41,567 nucleotides of DNA from Desulfobulbus propionicus (GTDB lineage: Bacteria; Desulfobacterota; Dissulfuribacteria; Dissulfuribacterales; DYOW01), in assembly GCA_020720325.1 (NCBI GenBank), contig DYOW01000011.1, positions 1 through 41,567 on the forward strand. The letters run 5' to 3'. The notes under the pieces are model-generated. The model was not told the DNA's origin, did not search any database, and was given only the letters and a program-made list of their open reading frames with translations. The position numbers were made by a program, and so were the translations under genes. Numbering within the stretch: the first letter of the stretch is position 1; each line of letters begins with the position of its first letter. This document shows positions 35,408 to 41,567 of this stretch, one piece after another.

Positions 35408-36580
35408 CTATTGGGAATTTATCTGAAATTTATGCGGCAATTCCTTTGGAAACAATAAATTTTTTGTCTGCCTTATAAAATAATCATCTGTCATGCCCGC
35501 GATAAAATCCCTGACAATAACAGGTTTTGGCGTGTCAGATATATATGCTTGCGGCATATCTTTCAGATATTCATTAAATATAATAGATGATTGGTTATTA
35601 TTTTCAAGATCATTCAGATATAAATTAAAAAGAAGTGAAAAAAGCCACTCTATCTTTTTTTCCTCTGTTTTTATAATGGGATTTTTATAAATCCTCTCGT
35701 AATTAAATCTTTTAAGCCCTGATAGAGCCTGGGAAACATCAGCGCTGAAACATACCTCATCCTTATCAAGGCTGTTTAATATCAAATCATTTACAAGCCT
35801 GTAAACAATCTTTCCATTTGTATCCCCCAGAACCTCCGCGCATTCTTTGGGTATCTCCTCCCTTGAAATTATCCCAACCCTTATGGCATCCTCAATATCC
35901 CTTCCAATATAGGCGATCACATCTGACATCTTAACAACGCAGCCCTCAAGGGTCATTGGCGTGAGATTTATCTTGCGGTCTTCCTGTTTTGCCTGCATTT
36001 CAGCTTTAAGCGTATCAAAGGATTTATTTCTCATTGGTTTTACGCAGGTAAAGTGTGTCTCGCCATCGTGACAGAGAATTCCGTCAAGAACCTGTAGGGT
36101 AAGGTTTAAGCCTTTGCATTTTTTTTCTAGAAACTGAAGATTTCTTACGCTCTGAACCGAATGAACAAATGTGTGCAAACCGATTTTTTTTGAAATATCA
36201 GAAAGATAAGTTTCACCGTCATGTCCGAAAGGCGGATGTCCTATGTCATGACCCATGGCGATCGCCTCAATAAGGTCTTCATTTAGCCTTAAAAGCCTTC
36301 CGATTGACCTTGCGATCTTTGAAACAAGCTGCACATGTAAGGCGCGGTGTGTGATATGGTCGTTTGGGACAAGGGAAAAAACCTGTGTTTTATCAATGTA
36401 GCGTGTATAGGAAAGGGAATGTAAAATCCTGTCCGCATCTGCAAAAAATTCCATCCTGATCCCAATAATATCGCTTTCTTCCCTTTCTCTTATGGCATCT
36501 CTTGTTCTTGTGGCAAAAGGGGACAGCATGGAATCTTCAAGATTATTAAGATTTTTTTTGATTTCTTCTATTTTGTTCAT
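35408..36580 (-). CDS. dgt: dGTPase-like HD-domain triphosphohydrolase
   Basis: A 390-residue HD-superfamily enzyme of the dGTP triphosphohydrolase family, which cleaves dNTPs to nucleoside and triphosphate. RILHSLSYTRYIDKTQVF matches the family opening, H82 in ALHVQLVSKIARSIGR is the first metal ligand, and H111/D112 in MGHDIGHPPFGHDGE form the HD pair. Further along is a conserved DVIAYIGRDIEDA segment. The length is in the range of the shorter, deoxyguanosinetriphosphatase-like group. It lies between a small membrane-protein gene and pepF on the same strand. Confidence 0.9.
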   Translation of the reverse strand: MNKIEEIKKNLNNLEDSMLSPFATRTRDAIREREESDIIGIRMEFFADADRILHSLSYTRYIDKTQVFSLVPNDHITHRALHVQLVSKIARSIGRLLRLNEDLIEAIAMGHDIGHPPFGHDGETYLSDISKKIGLHTFVHSVQSVRNLQFLEKKCKGLNLTLQVLDGILCHDGETHFTCVKPMRNKSFDTLKAEMQAKQEDRKINLTPMTLEGCVVKMSDVIAYIGRDIEDAIRVGIISREEIPKECAEVLGDTNGKIVYRLVNDLILNSLDKDEVCFSADVSQALSGLKRFNYERIYKNPIIKTEEKKIEWLFSLLFNLYLNDLENNNQSSIIFNEYLKDMPQAYISDTPKPVIVRDFIAGMTDDYFIRQTKNLLFPKELPHKFQINSQ

Positions 36581-36614
36581 GATAATTTTTTCCCGTTTAT
36601 AAAAATATAATGAA

Positions 36615-36908
36615 TTATTTTTTTAATAAAATACCATAAATGATAATGTTTATTAGACCACAAACTACGCTGAATAAAAAACATATAAACTGCATTAAAA
36701 AAAATGCGTACAAAAAATTTAATTTTTTATATTTTATAATTAAAAATGAAAAACCCGAGCCTATAAAAACACCCAGCGCCATCCCAATAACAACAAAGCC
36801 TAAACCAAGATTATCCGGCTTTTTTTTGTAGGTGTATTGGCATAAAAAATAATATGAAAAAATCAGGGATGCAAATAAAGTTAACCATATAATCTGATAA
36901 GATTGCAT
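36615..36908 (-). CDS. Small membrane protein of unknown function
   Basis: About 97 residues, almost entirely three hydrophobic helices (roughly 5-25, 37-58 and 63-92) with a Lys-rich loop after the first. No conserved catalytic residues are seen. A GTG at 36920 could extend the N-terminus by 4 residues; neither start has a good ribosome-binding site. It lies between alaS and dgt on the same strand, 34 bases before dgt. A distant AtpI-like resemblance was considered but is not supported. Confidence 0.55.
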   Translation of the reverse strand: MQSYQIIWLTLFASLIFSYYFLCQYTYKKKPDNLGLGFVVIGMALGVFIGSGFSFLIIKYKKLNFLYAFFLMQFICFLFSVVCGLINIIIYGILLKK

Positions 36909-36981
36909 TGTTTTTTGCACTATTACGTTTTCTGTTTATGTTATTTCATAGACTTTTCAAAATTTAAATCAATAAAACTCC

Positions 36982-39582
36982 CTACACCAACTCCTTTATC
37001 CCCTCAATAGCCTGTTTCAGACCTTCCACATTGGCGCCGCCTGCCTGAGCAAAATCAGGTCGTCCCCCGCCGCTTCCCCCAATATGCTTTACAAGCTCCT
37101 TCACCATATTACCGGCATTGTATTTTGATGTTAAATCCTTTGTGATTGCCACAAGGATATGCGCCTTGTCATCCGCCTTTGTCCCGATAACAACAATGCC
37201 TGACTGGAGTTTATCTCTAAGTTTATCAGAAATATCCCTTAGCGCTTTTGGCTCTGTTCCTTCAATTTCAGTGTAAATCACCCTTACATTGTTGATTGTC
37301 TCAGCATTATTTACAAGCGCTTCATAATCAATGTCTTTTTGCGCTGCTCCGCCTTTTTCAAGCTGTTTTATCCTATCCTGAAGTTTTGATATCCTTGTTG
37401 AGATATCATTTTTCGGGCATTTAAGAGACTGGCTCAAATTATTAAGGATTTCTTCAATATCATTAACATAATTAATAGCGTTTCTTCCTGTTATTGCCTC
37501 AATCCTTCTGAATCCAGCTGAAATCGCGCTCTCTGAGACAATTTTGAATAATCCTATATCTCCTGTTCTTTGACAGTGTGTGCCTCCACAAAGCTCCATG
37601 CTGAAATCCCCTGCTCGCACAACCCTGACCTTATCACCGTATTTTTCACCAAAAAGCGCCATTGCGCCCATTTTTTCAGCATCAATTTTAGCTACTTCAC
37701 TGGTCTTTACCTCAAGGTTTCTTAAAATCTCATCATTCACTATCTTTTCAATTTTATTTAATTCTTCCTTTGTTAATGCCTGAAAATGGGAAAAATCAAA
37801 TCTTAATCTCTCATCAGTGACAAGCGAGCCTGCCTGTTTTACATGGTCTCCAAGAACAATCCTTAATGCCCTGTGCAACAGGTGTGTGCTGGTATGGTTT
37901 CGCATTATGTCATTGCGTCTTTCAGTGTCAACTTCAAGGGTGGCTTTTTGTCCTTTTTCCATACTGCCTTCAAGAATCTCAACAACATGAAGAAAGACAT
38001 TTCCTGCCTTTTTGGTATCATTTACAACTGCCAGACCTGTATCTGTTTTTATAATGCCTTTATCACCAATCTGTCCGCCGGATTCCCCATAAAAAGGTGT
38101 TTCAGAGGTGATTATCTGCCCCTGCCAGCCTTTGTTAACAGATTCATTTTCACTGCCATCTTCAAGAAACGCTATTATTTCAGATTCAGCTGAAAGCCTG
38201 TCATATCCCAAAAAGTCTGTTTGTGGATACTCATAACCTTTTGCGCTTTCCATAATATATGTTTTATGAGCGCCTTTTGAACGCTCCTTCTGTGCCTGCA
38301 TCTCCCTTTCAAATCCTTTCATGTCAACGGATATGCCATGCTCAATAGCCAAATCCCTTACAATATCCGGGGGAAATCCGTAGGTATCATAGAGCTTAAA
38401 TGTAAAATCACCGGGTATAATATCTTGATTATCTGATTTTAGCCTTAAAATCTCGCTTTCAAGTATGGTTAGTCCGTTATTTAATGTCTCTGAAAATCTT
38501 TTTTCCTCGGACTGCACAATATTTTGGAGGAATTTTGCCTCAACTATTTCAGGATAGGTTGTTCCCATAACATTAATCACACTGTCACATATATCAGATA
38601 AGAAAATATCAGTGAGACCCAGCGCCCTTCCGTATCTTATCGCTCTTCTCATTATTCGTCTTAAAACATATCCCTGCCCCTCATTTGAAGGAATAAGCCC
38701 CTCTGATATCAAAAAAACCGCTGTCCTTGCATGGTCTGCGATAACCCGCATCGCCACATCGGATTTCTCATTATCCCCATACTTAACCCCGCATATTTTT
38801 GATATTTCAGAGATAATGTCCTGAAAAATATCAGTGTCGTAGTTGGTGTAATGTCCCTGACATACTGAGGCTATTCTTTCAAGCCCCATGCCCGTGTCAA
38901 TGCAGCGCATGGGAAGGGGATTTAATTTGCCGCCTGCATCCCTGAAAAACTGCATAAAAACAAGATTCCAAATCTCAAGATACCTGTCACAGTCACATCC
39001 CACAGCGCAGTTTGGGCTTTTACAACCAACCTCATCCCCCTGGTCAAATATAATCTCAGAACATGGGCCGCAAGGGCCTGTATCTCCCATTGCCCAGAAA
39101 TTATCCTTTTCTCCAAGCCTTACAATCCTGTCAGGACTTATTCCTGTCACAGACTTCCAGAGCTGTTCCGCCTCATCATCATCGCGAAATACAGTGACCC
39201 ATAATCTGTCAACGGGAAGTTCCAACGCTTTTGTCAAAAATTCCCATGCAAAACCAATAGCTTCTTTTTTGAAGTAATCCCCAAAAGAAAAATTACCCAG
39301 CATCTCAAAAAATGTATGATGCCTTGAGGTGTAGCCAACATTTTCAAGGTCATTATGCTTGCCGCCTGCCCTGACAGATTTTTGACAACTCACAGCCCTT
39401 GTATAGTTTCTTTTTTCTTCGCCAAGAAAAACTTGCTTAAACTGCACCATGCCGGAGTTTGTAAATAGCAGTGTAGGGTCATTTTGTGGGAGAAGCGGTG
39501 AACTTTTAACAATTGTATGGTTTTGGGACTGGAAAAAATTTAAAAATAAATCTCTTATCTCTGATGTTTTTAGGTTTTTCAT
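36982..39582 (-). CDS. alaS: Alanyl-tRNA synthetase
   Basis: AlaRS charges tRNA-Ala and edits mischarged Ser and Gly. The 866 residues have the class II core with NDPTLLFTNSGMVQFK, GGKHNDLENVGYTSRHHTFFEMLGNFSFGDYF (in parts) and GMGLERIAS. The editing domain has HTSTHLLH and CGGTHC as zinc or substrate ligands, and the C-terminal C-Ala/DHHA1 domain has GGSGGGRPDFAQAGG. The length and order are standard. It lies 24 bases downstream of recA on the same strand, a recA-alaS arrangement found in a number of bacteria. Confidence 0.96.
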   Translation of the reverse strand: MKNLKTSEIRDLFLNFFQSQNHTIVKSSPLLPQNDPTLLFTNSGMVQFKQVFLGEEKRNYTRAVSCQKSVRAGGKHNDLENVGYTSRHHTFFEMLGNFSFGDYFKKEAIGFAWEFLTKALELPVDRLWVTVFRDDDEAEQLWKSVTGISPDRIVRLGEKDNFWAMGDTGPCGPCSEIIFDQGDEVGCKSPNCAVGCDCDRYLEIWNLVFMQFFRDAGGKLNPLPMRCIDTGMGLERIASVCQGHYTNYDTDIFQDIISEISKICGVKYGDNEKSDVAMRVIADHARTAVFLISEGLIPSNEGQGYVLRRIMRRAIRYGRALGLTDIFLSDICDSVINVMGTTYPEIVEAKFLQNIVQSEEKRFSETLNNGLTILESEILRLKSDNQDIIPGDFTFKLYDTYGFPPDIVRDLAIEHGISVDMKGFEREMQAQKERSKGAHKTYIMESAKGYEYPQTDFLGYDRLSAESEIIAFLEDGSENESVNKGWQGQIITSETPFYGESGGQIGDKGIIKTDTGLAVVNDTKKAGNVFLHVVEILEGSMEKGQKATLEVDTERRNDIMRNHTSTHLLHRALRIVLGDHVKQAGSLVTDERLRFDFSHFQALTKEELNKIEKIVNDEILRNLEVKTSEVAKIDAEKMGAMALFGEKYGDKVRVVRAGDFSMELCGGTHCQRTGDIGLFKIVSESAISAGFRRIEAITGRNAINYVNDIEEILNNLSQSLKCPKNDISTRISKLQDRIKQLEKGGAAQKDIDYEALVNNAETINNVRVIYTEIEGTEPKALRDISDKLRDKLQSGIVVIGTKADDKAHILVAITKDLTSKYNAGNMVKELVKHIGGSGGGRPDFAQAGGANVEGLKQAIEGIKELV

Positions 39583-39606
39583 AAAAATATTCTATTTTTT
39601 TTTATT

Positions 39607-40680
39607 TTATTCTGTGATTTCCGCTGGCATTTCCTCTTCTGATGAAGAAAATTTTAATAGCCCGCTTTTTGCAACATATATTTCTTTTATCTTCTTTTCA
39701 ATATCGCTTGCGATTTCAGGATGGGTTTTAAGAAATTTTCTGACATTTTCCTTGCCCTGACCTATTCTTTCATTATTATAGGAATACCATGAACCGCTTT
39801 TGTCAATAATATCAACCGCGGCGCCAAGGTCAATTATTGTGCCTTCCCTTGATATGCCTTCACCGTAATATATGTCAAATTCTGCCTCCTTAAACGGCGG
39901 GGCAACCTTATTTTTTACTATCTTTACCTTTATCCTGTTTCCTATAATGTCTGTTCCTTCTTTTAATGGTGAGGTTTTTCTTATCTCCATACGCATAGAG
40001 GCATAAAATTTTAGGGCATTTCCGCCTGTTGTTGTCTCTGGATTTCCAAACATAACGCCTATTTTCTGTCGTGTCTGGTTTATAAAAACAACAGAGGTAT
40101 TAGTCTTGCTTACATTTGCGGTTAATTTTCTAAGAGCCTGGGACATTAATCTTGCCTGCAAGCCCATATGGGAATCGCCCATTTCCCCTTCAATCTCTGC
40201 CTTTGGAACAAGAGCTGCGACAGAGTCTATGACAACTATATCAACGGCTCCGCTACGAACAAGCGAATCAACAATTTCAAGGGCCTGTTCGCCATAGTCT
40301 GGCTGGGAAATCAAAAGATTTGCTGTGTCAACGCCGAGTTTTTCTGCATAAAGCGCATCAAGCGCATGTTCCGCATCAACAAAAGCAGCTATTCCGCCCA
40401 ATTTTTGAGCCTCTGCTATCATGTGAAGCGCAAGGGTGGTTTTGCCGGATGACTCTGCGCCATATATCTCTATTACTCTTCCCCTCGGAATGCCTCCAAC
40501 GCCGGTCGCAAGATCAACCGCAAGAGAGCCGGTTGGAACAATTGGAATATCTTCGGCTTTTTTTTCGCCAAGCTTCATTATTGAGCCATGACCAAATTGT
40601 TTTTGAATTTGTTGTATAGCTATATCAACAGCTTTTTTTCTGTCTTTTACATTTCCCTCGGCAATTTTTGATTCAGCCAT
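39607..40680 (-). CDS. recA: RecA recombinase
   Basis: RecA drives homologous recombination and SOS derepression by forming filaments on single-stranded DNA. Starting at the ATG at 40680 ([10 protein letters not shown]) it is 357 residues, and GAGGAG in the minus-strand leader gives good spacing; a frame extending to 40803 lacks this and is non-homologous. Walker A is GAESSGKTT (74-82), Walker B ends IVVIDS (148-153), and loop L1 ([13 protein letters not shown]) and L2 ([17 protein letters not shown]) are intact. The C-terminus is acidic ([13 protein letters not shown]). A consensus-like promoter lies upstream; no recognisable LexA box is seen near it. Confidence 0.97.
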   Translation of the reverse strand: MAESKIAEGNVKDRKKAVDIAIQQIQKQFGHGSIMKLGEKKAEDIPIVPTGSLAVDLATGVGGIPRGRVIEIYGAESSGKTTLALHMIAEAQKLGGIAAFVDAEHALDALYAEKLGVDTANLLISQPDYGEQALEIVDSLVRSGAVDIVVIDSVAALVPKAEIEGEMGDSHMGLQARLMSQALRKLTANVSKTNTSVVFINQTRQKIGVMFGNPETTTGGNALKFYASMRMEIRKTSPLKEGTDIIGNRIKVKIVKNKVAPPFKEAEFDIYYGEGISREGTIIDLGAAVDIIDKSGSWYSYNNERIGQGKENVRKFLKTHPEIASDIEKKIKEIYVAKSGLLKFSSSEEEMPAEITE

Positions 40681-40749
40681 TTTTTTCTCCTCATAGATAA
40701 AATTTTGGGGATTGGATAATAAGATATTTGCACATAAAAGTTTATAAGG

Positions 40750-40778
40750 ATTATATAGATTATAAAAAATAATTTCAA
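40750..40778 (-). promoter_or_regulatory. sigma70 promoter of recA
   Basis: On the minus strand TTGAAA (40773-40778), a 17-base spacer and a perfect TATAAT (40750-40755) precede recA, placing the start near 40743 and a leader of about 60 bases. Confidence 0.65.
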
Positions 40779-40899
40779 TGAAAAAATATAAAGGCAACTT
40801 CAAAAAATTGTTTTTGTTTGATGAGTTGCTTATTGTTTAAAAAAACAATCACATATAAAAACTATAATATTATTTTGAAAAACTCTTAGTCACTCAATC

Positions 40900-40908
40900 T
40901 GTGGATAA
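40900..40908. promoter_or_regulatory. Single consensus DnaA box
   Basis: TGTGGATAA is the exact complement of the consensus DnaA box TTATCCACA. It is isolated, about 220 bases upstream of the recA start. It might be a DnaA regulatory site or chance. Confidence 0.35.
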
Positions 40909-41035
40909 TCAACAGAACAATTTATTAAATGTTGCTCTTTTGCTAAATTTAGTATTCTTATTCCGTATTCAGGCAAAATTTATAAATTTTAGATACTATT
41001 TAATTTTTTTTTAATAAGATTACTAAATTAAATAC

Positions 41036-41112
41036 CAAAAAGTCCATAATTTACTTTAACATAAAATTTTGCCTTTATATAGTCTATTATGGGTAAAATA
41101 ATCGACTTTTTG
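41036..41112. repeat. Nested inverted repeat downstream of the patatin-like gene
   Basis: CAAAAAGTC (41036-41044) pairs with GACTTTTTG (41104-41112). Inside it CCATAAT (41044-41050) pairs with ATTATGG (41086-41092), giving two stacked stems with an asymmetric bulge. It begins 43 bases past the stop of the minus-strand phospholipase-like gene and could be its 3' structure. Confidence 0.5.
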
Positions 41113-41154
41113 ACTACTTAAATTATAGCAAGAACTATTAGAGAGATTATCAAT

Positions 41155-41567
41155 TTATAAATCAAGCGCTTCGTCAAGTTTTGCTCCTATAAATTGATTT
41201 ATTGCTATTTTTATACCAGTCTTAGTGAGCCAGCCTTTTTCAATGCAATCAACCTGTTCACAAATAGTATTAAGCATAATTTTTTTAAGCTTTTTACGCA
41301 GAACTTCAGGTATGGCGCCAAAGTTTGCAGAACCCAAAGAACTATCAATCTTAGGCAAATTATTTTCATCAAAATTTTTGAGAACAAGAGGCTTTTCCTC
41401 ACCAGCGCCAGATGGAATGGTCTTAAGCTTTCCAAGAAAGTTAATTGCATTCCGATGTCCCACATTATAATCATGCAAACGAAATTTTTTGTCAAAAAAA
41501 CCTAAAAAAGAATGGAATTCATCACCTGCAAGCTCATCTTCATCGGCTGTTATTGTGTATGTCTTCA
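41155..41567 (-). CDS. C-terminal part of a patatin-like phospholipase (5' end outside window)
   Basis: The frame is open from the right edge of the window to a stop at 41155-41157, giving about 136 residues. A TTG at 41478 is not the true start, because the frame continues upstream with sensible sequence. The stretch SFLGFFDKKFRLHDYNVGHRNA resembles in outline the C-terminal GFLxxxFRxHDxxLGRRN region of patatin-like proteins (shown here only by its key residues F, FR, HD, G and RN). Patatin-family enzymes are Ser-Asp lipid acyl hydrolases; the catalytic part lies outside the window, so activity cannot be judged. No recognisable partner gene is next to it. Confidence 0.6.
   Translation of the reverse strand, partial: KTYTITADEDELAGDEFHSFLGFFDKKFRLHDYNVGHRNAINFLGKLKTIPSGAGEEKPLVLKNFDENNLPKIDSSLGSANFGAIPEVLRKKLKKIMLNTICEQVDCIEKGWLTKTGIKIAINQFIGAKLDEALDL

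Larger units (their letters stand above)
40681..41154. other. Intergenic region upstream of recA
   Basis: This 474-base AT-rich gap holds the recA promoter (40750-40778) and a perfect hairpin ATTGTTT-AAAA-AAACAAT (40832-40849). It also holds a consensus DnaA box (TGTGGATAA, 40900-40908) and a nested inverted repeat (41036-41112). No convincing coding frame is seen. With only one DnaA box, there is no case for a replication origin. Confidence 0.5.

Noticed and set aside
39607-40803. Longer RecA with 41 extra N-terminal residues
   Set aside because: The extension is unlike any RecA, spans the promoter region and lacks a ribosome-binding site, whereas 40680 has GAGGAG at good spacing.
40899-40915. 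CTGT-N9-ACAG as a LexA (SOS) box for recA
   Set aside because: The spacing is 9 rather than the 8 of the gammaproteobacterial box, and it is more than 120 bases upstream of the promoter. It coincides with a DnaA box.
40681-41154. Replication origin
   Set aside because: Only one consensus DnaA box is found, and dnaA, dnaN or gyrase genes are absent.

Overview
The window is a gene-dense, AT-rich bacterial chromosome segment with about 35 coding regions, tight spacing and no tRNA, rRNA, CRISPR array or insertion sequence that I can see. The contents are housekeeping genes (rnr, ligA, alaS, recA, dgt, coaBC), a multiheme periplasmic cytochrome, a molybdopterin oxidoreductase pair, the end of the cobalamin pathway, a chemotaxis trio and a type IV pilus ATPase. 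This suggests a free-living, motile, diderm bacterium with anaerobic or respiratory metabolism. A Desulfobacterota-, Nitrospirota- or Schekmanbacteria-like lineage would fit, but that is an impression from gene content, not a placement. 

Layout. 1-6075 (+): the tail of an unknown gene, RNase R, a MntA/HepT-type nucleotidyltransferase-HEPN pair, an Rpn-like PD-(D/E)XK protein, and DNA ligase LigA. 6110-7167 (+): a triheme c7-like cytochrome, then a small secreted protein with a consensus promoter, a long structured leader and a strong terminator. 7388-9958 (+): early biotin genes (bioF, a BioH-like esterase, bioC). 9907-14636 (-): a glycosylation operon with a PglB/AglB/STT3-type oligosaccharyltransferase, a GT2 glycosyltransferase and a fused sugar dehydrogenase/acyltransferase. 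14887-18600 (+): a radical SAM protein with extra cysteines, then cheY-cheB-cheR. 18619-18690: a dispersed-type intergenic repeat. 18736-21197 (-): cobQ-cbiB. 21308-26119 (+): a DedA transporter, a soluble-looking molybdopterin oxidoreductase with its four-cluster FeS subunit, and a MidA-type methyltransferase. 26221-31743 (-): roadblock protein, MglA-like GTPase, large Pro-rich/acidic adaptor and TPR-PilB ATPase. 31836-40680 (-): coaBC, nitroreductase, M3 oligopeptidase, dGTPase, small membrane protein, alaS and recA. 41155-41567 (-): the C-terminal part of a patatin-like phospholipase that runs off the window.

How the genes may work together. The most system-like block is roadblock/GTPase/adaptor/TPR-PilB, four adjacent genes 9-20 bases apart that end at a bidirectional terminator. 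By analogy with MglA/MglB this could couple a polarity switch to the pilus extension motor, with the adaptor as the unexplained part. The second is the oligosaccharyltransferase locus, which carries the transferase, a lipid-phosphate-type glycosyltransferase and a nucleotide-sugar tailoring fusion together. Function assignments rest on motifs read by eye; no database search or folding program was run.
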